Origin: Candidatus Levyibacteriota bacterium
GTDB lineage: Bacteria; Patescibacteriota; Microgenomatia; Levybacterales; UBA12049
Direction of reading: 5' to 3'
Length of the DNA: 35,724 nt
Assembly (NCBI GenBank): GCA_029260905.1
Contig: JAJDCH010000015.1
Coordinates: forward strand, 1 to 35,724
Positions 1 to 8,156 of the stretch are shown here, one piece after another. The position numbers and the translations under genes were made by a program. Position 1 is the first letter of the stretch, and each line of letters starts with the position of its first letter. The notes under the pieces are model-generated. The model did not search any database and was not told the origin of the DNA. It saw only the letters and a list, made by a program, of their open reading frames with translations.

Positions 1-3000
1 ATTAAGCCTAGTTTGATATTGTCAATAAATTCTTTGATCTGGGCATTTTCAGTAATTATGTTTGGTGTTTGAGTATTGCCTTCATTCTGAGGAGAAATAG
101 TTACAGAGTTTGACAGATTGCCGTCTGATTTTACATAGATGAATGGATCATAAAAACCAGTTTGTAGGGTAATCATGATGTTGCCTTTTATGTTTTGATC
201 TGTATTGTTATACTTTTCAAGTGCTCGTCCTACAATAAAACCTTTATCAATTGTTTTGACTCCAACTCCTTGATTGTTGCTTGTTGTTATCAAGTCGCCG
301 GGTTTTATTTCTCCATTTTGAGAAGATACAAAAGTTTTGACAACACCAGTTAGACCAACTTCAATTGATTTGTTTCCATTATCAATTCCACCCAAAAATG
401 CAGGATTTTTTGAGGCAACACCAATTACGTTTTTGAAATTATCATCACAAAGAACAGCAAAACCTTGATCGTCAAGACAAACTATCGAGCCGTATGGTAT
501 ATCAGTAGATTCATCCTTCTTGAAATATTCAGCAAAGTCCGCAACACCCGATGTTTTATATGTTACACCATTTGATCCATTTCCCTGAATTGATCCAACA
601 AGTCCAAGGCCGTTTGTCTCAAAGTTTATGAAGTGATTGTTTGTTGAGACTGTAGATCCGGTATTTCCAAGTTTTATCAGCAGCCCATCAGCATCTGAGC
701 TAGTATCAGTATTATAGATCTGTGCTGAAGTACTGGTTCCTTTAGAATCTCTCACATCAAGAGCAAATGCTGGAACAGCCGTTCCCACTCCAAGTCGTTT
801 GTTAACAGCATCAAAGAAGAATGAGGAATCGACATCGAGAAGGTTTTTTGTGTTTATAAAAGGAATTGAACCAATTGAAAATCCTTCAAGCTTTATGCTT
901 TGTTTTTCAGGAATTACTATTCCAGCCTTGGCATTTAGCAATCCGTTCAAATTTATCTCTGATTCAGACCATCCTATGTTAATATTCCTGACTGATCCAG
1001 TTAATAGGTTAAAGGTATTGGCGTTGGATTTTATATTTTCTCCATTTATATTAAGATCGCCTGCAATTGTAGTATTGCCCTTCCTGTCAACAACGAATTT
1101 AGCAAATCCATCACTTTGACTGCTAATGAGATTTCCACTTCCATTTTGGTTGATGATAAGGGCGGATTGGTCATTGTCACTATTTGAGATAACCAGATTA
1201 TCAGCTATCTCAACAGCTCCTGAGGCTAAGCCCAGATTGTTACCTTCTGATGTATTTTGTAATGGTTTTTGCAAGTCTATTATTCCTGACCCATCGGGCG
1301 ATATTATTACATTTCCGTTTGATCCAGAGTTGCTTGAGAGGATAAGTGATTGTCCTGAAAGGCTGAAGTCACCACCAGTTGCCTGAAAGACTGGGTTTGC
1401 GGTTCCTCCAATTGTTAGATTTCCAATTGAATCAAGAGCAAGGATGACATTTTTTTCACCTGAGCCAACTTCAGTAATAGGTTTTAGTCCTTGAAGAAGC
1501 TGAGAGTTGTAGCTGTTTGAAACATTTGCTAATGATTGTCTGGGCTTTAGTTCGCGACCATTGCCAATTGTGATGCCTAGATAGAGTTCTTGGTTTGGGT
1601 TAAAAAGTGATTCATTGATAGCAGTGTTTTTACCAAGTGATACGGAAAATCTACCATCCAGATCAGGTGTTACTGTTTGTGACTCGCTCCAAAGCAAAGT
1701 ATTATTTGATGCTGCTTCATCATTGTAGATTGCAAATTTTATTTCTGTGGGGGTTTTTATTGGCTCCCCATCAGTATTGGTTAGTTTTCCTTGGAAAGGG
1801 ATTATCCTAGGCGTTGGGGATTGTGATTGTCCAAGCACTGCATTTTTTACAGCCTGATTATTGATTTTATTGTAAATGCTTAATCCTCCAAAAACCAAAA
1901 AAGCCAGAAGAAGCCCGAAGTGCACATAGTTGACTGTTTTTATTGAATGGTATTTGTGATACCAGTCTGGTCTTTTGAAGCGGATGTTGTGGATTAGTCT
2001 TTTCCAAAACGTAAGAGATGTTGTTGAAATACCAAGAGGCGCATACATTGTTTTTGGTAAGTTTCTTATAGAGCTGATCGGTTTTTTGTTGTTAGCTATT
2101 ATAAATCTGTCTAGAAGGCTAAGATGGTTAGCGCTTGAAACAGCTGACTGCTTAATTTGATTATCTTTTATGGCTGGAAGCATTTCTGAAATGGGTATAA
2201 ATACAGATTTGCCAGTTAGTTTCCAGAGATTGTATTTTAGTCCTATAAAAATTTTGGCGAGGGAAATTATGACTGCTCCATCAAGCAGCAAGAAGAGTAG
2301 GTGTTTGCTGACCTGCAAAAGCCTTAAGGGAGGAAAGCCTGAATACTCAGGAGAGATATTTTTTTCCCGATCGGGAATATATTCTTTTCGAGACTGGAGT
2401 GCGATAATGTTTGGAGAACTGGCCTGTTTTTCATTTGTATCAACATCAGTCTGGCTATTTTTTTGTGACAGGATTCTTGTTCTTGTCAGCTCTCTTTCAA
2501 GCTCAGTTATATTTTTTATTATACCTTTTTGAGATGCAAAGATAAGATATTTTCTGATTGAAGACAGTTTTCTGTTTATGCTGATAGGTGAGAGGCCTGC
2601 TTCAGTAAGAAGTCTTTTTTTGTATTCATTAACTACAGAAATGTTTACAGCAAATTCAGGATCATCCGATTGAGAAACCATGGTTACCCATTTGCTGAAG
2701 TGAACCATGTCAGCCATATAGTTCTTGATTGTATTTTTGCCTGATTTTGAGCTATAAAGATAGTTTTTAAATTCAGTCAGTCTCCATCTATCAATTATTT
2801 TAGGCTTTTGAGTAGGCAGTGTGGCTGGATTAAAGGAAAGAAGTTTGTGGTCAATTAAAAAGTCAAAGAACTTGGTGAGAGATGATGAATAGCGTTTTAT
2901 GGATCTCGGAGAAAGAGGAGAAATTTTTTTATATTCATTACCATATTCTAGCTCTGTAAGATAAAGCTCAATAATGCCTGGATTAATTCTTCTAGGCAAA

Positions 3001-3134
3001 AACTCTCTCTTAAGAGTGATCTGATACCAGGCTAAAAACTTCCTAACGTCGCTGAGATAGTTTTTAAGGGTTGTTTTATTTACCTTTCTATCAGCAGATT
3101 GAAGATATGCTTTAAATGCGTTTATTATTTCCAT
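1..3134 (-). CDS. Membrane-anchored surface protein with two integrase-type SAM-like domains (3' end outside window)
   Basis: I translated this frame by hand from the ATG at 3134 to the window edge (1044 codons) and saw no stop. Residues about 1-105 and 108-215 each read as a tyrosine-recombinase core-binding (SAM-like) domain, with patterns such as TLKNYLSDVRKFLAWY and LSPRSIKRYSSSLTKFFDF. No catalytic domain (R..HxxR..Y) follows. A hydrophobic stretch at about 270-293 is a possible extra helix. A clear membrane helix lies at 404-423, preceded by a basic segment, so the N-terminus should be cytoplasmic. After it come a beta-rich segment starting IIPFQGKLTNTDGEP, tail-fibre-like repeats (FVVDRKGNTTIAGDL), and a peptidase-G2-like region from residue 865 (ADFAEYF, then IPYGSIVCLDD and VIGVASKNP). 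This G2 type is known as a self-processing domain of phage appendages. Family assignments are by eye. The function is unknown. The C-terminus is probably the fragment at 35391-35724. Confidence 0.85.
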   Translation of the reverse strand, partial: MEIINAFKAYLQSADRKVNKTTLKNYLSDVRKFLAWYQITLKREFLPRRINPGIIELYLTELEYGNEYKKISPLSPRSIKRYSSSLTKFFDFLIDHKLLSFNPATLPTQKPKIIDRWRLTEFKNYLYSSKSGKNTIKNYMADMVHFSKWVTMVSQSDDPEFAVNISVVNEYKKRLLTEAGLSPISINRKLSSIRKYLIFASQKGIIKNITELERELTRTRILSQKNSQTDVDTNEKQASSPNIIALQSRKEYIPDREKNISPEYSGFPPLRLLQVSKHLLFLLLDGAVIISLAKIFIGLKYNLWKLTGKSVFIPISEMLPAIKDNQIKQSAVSSANHLSLLDRFIIANNKKPISSIRNLPKTMYAPLGISTTSLTFWKRLIHNIRFKRPDWYHKYHSIKTVNYVHFGLLLAFLVFGGLSIYNKINNQAVKNAVLGQSQSPTPRIIPFQGKLTNTDGEPIKTPTEIKFAIYNDEAASNNTLLWSESQTVTPDLDGRFSVSLGKNTAINESLFNPNQELYLGITIGNGRELKPRQSLANVSNSYNSQLLQGLKPITEVGSGEKNVILALDSIGNLTIGGTANPVFQATGGDFSLSGQSLILSSNSGSNGNVIISPDGSGIIDLQKPLQNTSEGNNLGLASGAVEIADNLVISNSDNDQSALIINQNGSGNLISSQSDGFAKFVVDRKGNTTIAGDLNINGENIKSNANTFNLLTGSVRNINIGWSESEINLNGLLNAKAGIVIPEKQSIKLEGFSIGSIPFINTKNLLDVDSSFFFDAVNKRLGVGTAVPAFALDVRDSKGTSTSAQIYNTDTSSDADGLLIKLGNTGSTVSTNNHFINFETNGLGLVGSIQGNGSNGVTYKTSGVADFAEYFKKDESTDIPYGSIVCLDDQGFAVLCDDNFKNVIGVASKNPAFLGGIDNGNKSIEVGLTGVVKTFVSSQNGEIKPGDLITTSNNQGVGVKTIDKGFIVGRALEKYNNTDQNIKGNIMITLQTGFYDPFIYVKSDGNLSNSVTISPQNEGNTQTPNIITENAQIKEFIDNIKLGL

Positions 3135-3353
3135 AGGCAGTTTATTTTCACAGATTTTATTTTATGTATCATTAGCTTCAAGATTATACTGATTATACGC
3201 GTTATATAAATATTAGTACTATTATTAATAGCATAGATAAATCTATGAAAACTTGTCAAGAGGCAGATTTGATCTATTTAAGTTACATATGATATATTTA
3301 TTTAACTTTTTAAAAAGAACAAAAAATAAGCTTTTATATTAATTCTCATAATT

Positions 3354-3408
3354 TGAGGCTGTGAAATAAATCATTTTCACATATTTTTTATGAAAACATG
3401 AGGCTAAA
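3354..3408 (+). repeat. TGAGGCT motif pair (3354-3360 and 3399-3408)
   Basis: Two copies of TGAGGCT lie 45 nt apart upstream of the divergent surface-protein gene; the second is followed by AAA. Further copies in non-coding DNA are at 3785-3794 (plus), 5284-5290 (minus), 9951-9957 (minus), 9999-10005 (plus), 16791-16797 (minus) and 31697-31703 (minus). The shared extended form is roughly TTGAGGCTAAAA. A GC-containing heptamer recurring in such AT-rich DNA suggests a protein-binding site, but no regulator is assigned. Confidence 0.5.
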
Positions 3409-3784
3409 GATGAATTTCTGGGGTAAGAGAATACTCAAAAAAGCTGTCAGAGACTAGAAAAAGAAAATCAATATTTAATATGAGATATATTTTAACATTT
3501 GTTATTATATATTAATAATTACCGATATTAAACATTCTCCATAAATAAAGCCTGTTTTTATACAAATTATCAATTCACATACACAATTGCTAGTTTTTTT
3601 TAAAGCTTGTTTTGGTTGATATATCGATAAAAAACAACAATATTAATATTGTAAGATACTATGTAGTAGTTTTATTGATTTGATAGTCTTATTTAAACTA
3701 AATCAATAAATGATATGTATTTACTATCAATATTAATTCCTATATTAAAAATTTTAATTTTTTGAAAATAATAAGAATAAATTC

Positions 3785-3794
3785 TGAGGCTAAA
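3785..3794 (+). repeat. TGAGGCTAAA motif copy
   Basis: Exact copy of the TGAGGCTAAA form within the gene-free region, more than 600 nt from either flanking gene. That makes a simple promoter-operator role less likely for this copy. Confidence 0.45.
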
Positions 3795-4359
3795 AATAAT
3801 AGCTTAAGAATAATTCACTGCTTTACAATTAAAAAAAAACATATATTTAACAATGAGAATCCAGTCAAATTACTGTATATTTGGTAGATAAAAATCTTTA
3901 TTTTATCTTATTAAATTAGCTTGATTTAACAGTCTGATCAATACAACTTGTAGTATGATGGTTCTACAACTTATAGTTAGTCTGTGGAAACAGATTATAA
4001 GATAATAAAAATATGTTATTTTTTGTGAAAAAATTCTTTTTTACAGCTTATAGATTTATTAATATGTAAAAAATAGTTTCTAAGCCTGTAAAAACTGATT
4101 ATAAATTTTTACTCATGAATTTATCTAAAATTGATATCCTTTGATATGTTTTATTTTTTTTAATTATAATCTTTTAGCTTTCAAATTGAATATTCGGGAA
4201 ATATATTAAGTCTTATATTTATATATTATATATGATTAGTATATTATTATGGGAAAAAGTTGTATTTTTGCCTCAATATAGTAAGTATTTAAATATTAAG
4301 CTTAAATTTTAGTGAAAAGATAGAAAGACTTCTTTTATCTTGCTTACGTTTAATTTTTA

Positions 4360-4387
4360 TTGTTAAATATAGGATTTTGAGTATAAA
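4360..4387 (+). promoter_or_regulatory. Possible promoter of a non-coding RNA
   Basis: TTGTTA at 4360-4365 and TATAAA at 4382-4387 with a 16-nt spacer lie just before the GC-richer island. In such AT-rich DNA matches of this quality can occur by chance, so the support is weak. Confidence 0.3.
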
Positions 4388-4393
4388 ATTACG

Positions 4394-4638
4394 TGATTAA
4401 AGATGGCGCGAGCTTGATTTGAGGCCAGAGCATAGGTAGGTGAGTGCTAGATGTGGCTCTGAAATATAGACAGTGGATTTTGTACATCTGTATGTTTTAA
4501 ATTGTCTTAGAAATGATTTGGTGACTTTTTAACTAAAATGTCCCGATAGCGAGTTGAATAACTTGATATTAGCAGAGTGTACTTAGAAGTGATAGATATT
4601 GAAAAGCTTGACAATACGGGACGTACATGTTTTTTTAA
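4394..4638 (+). ncRNA. Candidate structured RNA (GC island in AT-rich intergenic DNA)
   Basis: This stretch is about 32-43% GC per 60 nt, while the DNA on both sides is far more AT-rich, and it has no open frame. Complementary segments occur: CAGAGC at 4426-4431 with GCTCTG at 4456-4461, and GTCCCG at 4540-4545 with CGGGAC at 4617-4622. A run of seven T follows at about 4630. I do not see the signatures of RNase P RNA, tmRNA or SRP RNA. It could be a 6S-like or novel RNA, or the decayed remains of a gene. Strand is inferred from the T run and the possible promoter. Confidence 0.3.
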
Positions 4639-4886
4639 ATAATCTACTTATGAAAGTGATTGTTTTAATAGCTTTATAATTAAAATTAGAATGAGTATTA
4701 TAAAACAATAATTATATTACTAATTTTAGATTAATTCTTATATTATTGCAATTAGATTTTAATAAAAATAAAAATCTGGATCATTGGTTTTAAAATTCTT
4801 TCACTTGGAGCTATATACATTTATTTATCTGCTCTGGTAGGACTGTGCATCTTATCTTAGTATTTACTTTGTGGTTAAACTTGAAA

Positions 4887-4905
4887 AGCTTGTTAATAAC
4901 AAGCT
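4887..4905. repeat. Perfect 19-nt palindrome
   Basis: AGCTTGTTAATAACAAGCT is a perfect inverted repeat with 9-bp arms around one base. No T run follows, so it does not look like a terminator. The size and symmetry suit an operator for a dimeric DNA-binding protein. It lies about 480 nt upstream of the HTH-membrane gene. Confidence 0.5.
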
Positions 4906-5283
4906 ATCTCTAGAATTATGCCTCAAGTCTAACTGTGAACTTATTAATTTCTGGTGTGTGAGAATAATTATGTTTATTCAATATCTGTTTTAACTATAAT
5001 TTATATTAGCTTAAGACTATTTTAGTGAGTTGAAGCTTAGGTTAATTATTTAAAGCTTAAAATTAGTTAATTTTTAATAGTGTTTGTGGGGAAGAACGCA
5101 AGAAAAGAAGAAAATGCTTAATAATTTTATTAGGATATAAATACTAAAAAGATCAGTTGTTATTTCCAGTTTCATAAATGAAGCAAAAACCATATGATAT
5201 ACCTATAGTAAGCTACATTTAATATAGTAATTATTTTTACTCCATCAATAGGGACTTGTAGTAATAAAAATTTAATCATTTTT

Positions 5284-5290
5284 AGCCTCA
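5284..5290 (-). repeat. TGAGGCT motif upstream of the HTH-membrane gene
   Basis: AGCCTCA on the plus strand, extended as TTTTAGCCTCAAA, begins 106 nt before the start codon of the next gene and ends 42 nt upstream of its likely -35 box. The position is compatible with an operator or activator site. Confidence 0.45.
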
Positions 5291-5332
5291 AATACTTCTA
5301 TAAGACTTGTTCAATCTTTGAACTTATAAGCA

Positions 5333-5362
5333 TTGACAAGCTGTTCAAATTATTGTTAACAT
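5333..5362 (+). promoter_or_regulatory. Promoter of the HTH-membrane gene
   Basis: TTGACA (5333-5338) and TAACAT (5357-5362) are 18 nt apart. Transcription would begin near 5369, giving a leader of about 20 nt with no Shine-Dalgarno sequence. Confidence 0.55.
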
Positions 5363-5389
5363 AAATTAAAGTAATAATTACTTTTCTTC

Positions 5390-6859
5390 ATGCAGACTTC
5401 TAAAATTTATCATCTCTATTCAGCTAAAGAAAAAATAAGATTAATTTCTGAATATAAAAAAGGCGAAACAATTACTAATATTTGTAAAAAAGCAGGTATA
5501 TCACGCACTATATTCTATCGCTGGATTAAGCGTTTTGATGCATCAGTTGATAAAGAAACAGCGCTGGAAAACATGCACAAAAAAGGAGATCAGCACTGGA
5601 GACATCTTCCTGGTCTTAATGAATTTATTCTTAAAATTGTTTCAAGTCATCCGGAGCACTCATTATCAAGTCTTTTATCTGCAATTGAAGCAGAAAAAGG
5701 CAATGTTATCAGTAGAACAGGTCTTTACTATATTCTAAAAAGATATAATTTAACTGAGGCTGAATCAAGATATGCATATGCAGATGCGGTAAATACAATT
5801 ATTGGATCAACTGTAGCGCTTGAGACAAAACAGAAAGAGGAAGAACCAGTTGGAATAGCTGCAGAGAATGAAAATTTAGCATCAAAGAAAGAAAATAAAA
5901 CTTTTTTTCCGATCTGGCAAAGATCAGTATTTGCTGTTTGTATGGTTTTGATTTTGATTAATTCAGTTTTGATTTTGAGCTTAAATTTAAACGCTTTTGA
6001 TCTAGAGAGATTTATAGACCCTTTTAAGTTTACAAAAGTTAAAGAGGATGGAAAAGTACCAAAATTAGAGCTTGAGAAACCCTCAGATCAGATATTTATA
6101 CCAAAACATGTCTATCATCAGGATTTGAATTGGGGAGCTATGGCGTTTAATACAATTAAAAGCATTTACAAAAAAGGAGAGGCAATGACATTTGGTTTTG
6201 GATTTATCGATAACCTAGGTCAGACGATCTGTGATGCAGACATTGGATTGATCATTACAGATCAGGAAAACAAAACTCTTGGATCTCTCAATACGAATAG
6301 CAGAGGTGTAACACGCAGTAGCGAGTGTGGATTTGTAAGCGTCACAAACGTGCCTGATTATTTGGCAACGGTTTCAGCTGATTTGAAGGAGGGCAGATAC
6401 AATCTTCGTTTTACTACTGAAACCTACAATGGCAAACGCACTTTTGATGAGAGCATTTTAATTACTGATAGAGTACCGTTTGAGGTTGAACGAAAATCAT
6501 ATCCGTCAAGGATCTTCCCAAATGCAGAATATCCTGTAGAAATATGGATAAATGCAGAAAAAGATTTTGTTGGTGAAATAGAAGAGGAGATACCACATAT
6601 TTTGGAGATATCTGAAATATCAAGTGGCGGGATAAAAATCAATAAGTCAAATAATAGAAGTGTGGTACGCTGGAAGGTAAATTTGAGAAAGAATCAGGTT
6701 CACAAACTCAGATACACAATTGATTTTCCACCAACTTATCCTGCTTTTTATGAGGTAGGACCAATGGTATTTAAAGATAATAAATCAGCAGAAATTGTCT
6801 TTAGTGAGGCAAGATATTGGCAAATTGTTGCCGATAGCCTGCCACAAATAAAGCTTTAA
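5390..6859 (+). CDS. Membrane protein with transposase-type HTH domains and extracellular beta-rich domain
   Basis: Length is 489 residues. Residues about 14-48 (ISEYKKGETITNICKKAG, then ISRTIFYRWIKRF) form the helix-turn-helix seen at the N-terminus of IS3/IS630-type transposases. Residues about 76-122 (HPEHSLSSLLSAIE, then ISRTGLYYILKRYNL) resemble the second HTH of the same enzymes. No DDE catalytic domain follows. Instead there is a charged linker, a single membrane helix at about 179-200, and about 280 residues of beta-rich sequence predicted to lie outside the cell. The plan resembles ToxR/CadC-type one-component membrane regulators, but the DNA-binding part is transposase-like. No inverted repeats or target duplications are visible, so I do not read it as an insertion sequence. 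It is divergent from, and parallel in design to, the gene at 1-3134. Function unknown; DNA tethering or signal sensing are possibilities. Confidence 0.85.
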   Translation: MQTSKIYHLYSAKEKIRLISEYKKGETITNICKKAGISRTIFYRWIKRFDASVDKETALENMHKKGDQHWRHLPGLNEFILKIVSSHPEHSLSSLLSAIEAEKGNVISRTGLYYILKRYNLTEAESRYAYADAVNTIIGSTVALETKQKEEEPVGIAAENENLASKKENKTFFPIWQRSVFAVCMVLILINSVLILSLNLNAFDLERFIDPFKFTKVKEDGKVPKLELEKPSDQIFIPKHVYHQDLNWGAMAFNTIKSIYKKGEAMTFGFGFIDNLGQTICDADIGLIITDQENKTLGSLNTNSRGVTRSSECGFVSVTNVPDYLATVSADLKEGRYNLRFTTETYNGKRTFDESILITDRVPFEVERKSYPSRIFPNAEYPVEIWINAEKDFVGEIEEEIPHILEISEISSGGIKINKSNNRSVVRWKVNLRKNQVHKLRYTIDFPPTYPAFYEVGPMVFKDNKSAEIVFSEARYWQIVADSLPQIKL

Positions 6860-6872
6860 TAATAAATAATGC

Positions 6873-6901
6873 TTGACATTTATCTTATAGTAGAGTAGAA
6901 T
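6873..6901 (+). promoter_or_regulatory. Strong sigma70-type promoter giving a leaderless mRNA
   Basis: TTGACA (6873-6878), a 17-nt spacer, TAGAAT (6896-6901), then exactly 6 nt to the ATG at 6908. Transcription should start at or next to the A of the start codon. Confidence 0.75.
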
Positions 6902-6907
6902 CGCAAA

Positions 6908-8140
6908 ATGGCTGAAAGAATGAATCTAATTCACTGGGTAAAAGGGACAGTAAGACTTTCTGAGCATGAAAAGATACATAATGTTGGATTAAAAGCTTTT
7001 GGGTTGGCAACGAATGGAGGGGCAGTAATTTTCCTTGATGCTGCAAGCACAACAACTGATCCAAGGCTTGCAAGACTTATGGCCATCCCACTAGTTTTAG
7101 TAGGAGCTGGGTCTTTTGGACTAGGAACTTATGAGTCAGCGCTTTCAAACAAGAGAAGACTAATCCCTCCTGAAATAGAATCTGTAAAAACAACACATTC
7201 TGAAGAATATTCTCCGAGCATAGACACAATTAAGGAGTTTATACAGAAAGCAAAGCTGCTTACTAAAAAGGGAGATAGGTTATATCGCAATTTTAGAGGA
7301 GATCAAGAATCTAGCTTATCACTATCAATATATACAGGCCTTGATTCAAAGAGTGATACTGTATATTTTACAATTAGAGAAAAACCAATTCGTATTAATA
7401 ACAATAGAGTAAATACAGTAAAGAGATTAGAAATTGATGTTACTAATGGAGTTGCAACTGTAAAATTTAGACAAGAAATCGAAGCAAAAATAGAGAAAGA
7501 GAGAAGAAGTAGAGAGGAATCAATGAAAGCTGATGATAAGCTAAAAGCGCTTGATGAGTCTTTGGGTGATGCAAATCAAGAAGAGTTGGAAAACGCATTA
7601 GCTATATTGTCCTCTTTACGAGTAGAAGATGAAATAATTCGTCACAGCACTAGGTCAAGAAGTGAAACAGAGAGAGATAAAGCTGCTTCAGCTACGATAA
7701 AGAGAAAAACCAAAAGATTATTGACAATAGCTAAAGAAGAGGGTGTTATGTCTCAGAGAGATGGGTTTTCTAGCGCAGATTTTGACATAAACGGAAAAAC
7801 AGTTTCAGTTTTAACATCAGATACACCAAAAACCAGAAAAAGAGACAGTTATATATTGATAAAAATACCTGATATTGCAGGGCAAGGGGGAGGGTCTTTT
7901 TCAACAAGAGAATTTGTTCTGTATGGAAAAAAAAGTGAGCTCAGCATAAGGGAGTACGGAGGAGTTAATGAACACAACTCAAGTGGAAGAGGCATAGGAT
8001 CTCGTCAAGACCCTGAGGAATTTGTTAATAGTTCAGGATGGTTCAAGGATCTAGAGATTCCAACAAATGGTCAAGTGCAAGGTTTGTTGACAACACTTTC
8101 AACTCTTGGTATACAGTCATTGAGAGGGCAATCTCGTTGA
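6908..8140 (+). CDS. Hypothetical protein with N-terminal hydrophobic segments
   Basis: I do not recognise a family. The 410-residue protein has two moderately hydrophobic segments near residues 28-46 and 57-76 that could form a membrane hairpin. A mostly hydrophilic, highly charged part follows, with a Lys/Glu/Arg-rich stretch around residues 195-270 likely to be helical or coiled-coil. The C-terminal third is richer in beta-type sequence. The start is fixed by a near-consensus promoter 6 nt upstream. It follows the HTH-membrane gene by 48 nt but has its own promoter. It converges with the surface operon on the other strand, with 16 nt between the stops. Confidence 0.7.
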   Translation: MAERMNLIHWVKGTVRLSEHEKIHNVGLKAFGLATNGGAVIFLDAASTTTDPRLARLMAIPLVLVGAGSFGLGTYESALSNKRRLIPPEIESVKTTHSEEYSPSIDTIKEFIQKAKLLTKKGDRLYRNFRGDQESSLSLSIYTGLDSKSDTVYFTIREKPIRINNNRVNTVKRLEIDVTNGVATVKFRQEIEAKIEKERRSREESMKADDKLKALDESLGDANQEELENALAILSSLRVEDEIIRHSTRSRSETERDKAASATIKRKTKRLLTIAKEEGVMSQRDGFSSADFDINGKTVSVLTSDTPKTRKRDSYILIKIPDIAGQGGGSFSTREFVLYGKKSELSIREYGGVNEHNSSGRGIGSRQDPEEFVNSSGWFKDLEIPTNGQVQGLLTTLSTLGIQSLRGQSR

Positions 8141-8156
8141 AAAAGCGTAATAGAAT

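Larger units (their letters stand above)
3135..5389. other. Long AT-rich gene-free region between two divergent membrane-protein genes
   Basis: No convincing coding frame exists on either strand over about 2.25 kb. Much of it is roughly 15-25% GC, against about 35-40% in neighbouring genes. Inside it are at least four copies of TGAGGCT or its complement, near-copies ending GAGGCC or starting TGCCTCA, a perfect 19-nt palindrome at 4887-4905, a smaller hairpin around 3981-3994 (TCTGT/ACAGA), and a GC-richer island at about 4394-4638 that may be an RNA gene. The divergent promoters of the flanking genes must lie at its two ends. A role as a regulatory, attachment or partition site is only a hypothesis. 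Confidence 0.75.

Noticed and set aside
799-2532. Four plus-strand open frames (starting at 799, 1126, 1975 and 2170)
   Set aside because: They lie opposite one continuous minus-strand frame with recognisable domains; their translations look random.
1-3134. Active tyrosine recombinase or prophage integrase
   Set aside because: The catalytic Arg, His, Arg, Tyr domain is absent; the protein continues into a membrane helix and tail-fibre-like repeats, and no phage genes surround it.
4608-4640. Second promoter (TTGACA at 4608-4613)
   Set aside because: No acceptable -10 box at 15-19 nt downstream and no gene follows.
3135-5389. Replication origin in the gene-free region
   Set aside because: Only one relaxed DnaA-box match (TTTTTCACA at 4023-4031, minus strand) and a few one-mismatch sites are seen, without clustering, and no dnaA, dnaN or other replication genes are near. 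AT richness and divergent genes alone are not enough.
5390-6859. Insertion sequence or transposase gene
   Set aside because: Only the HTH part resembles transposases. There is no DDE domain, a membrane helix and surface domain follow, and no terminal inverted repeats or target duplications were found.
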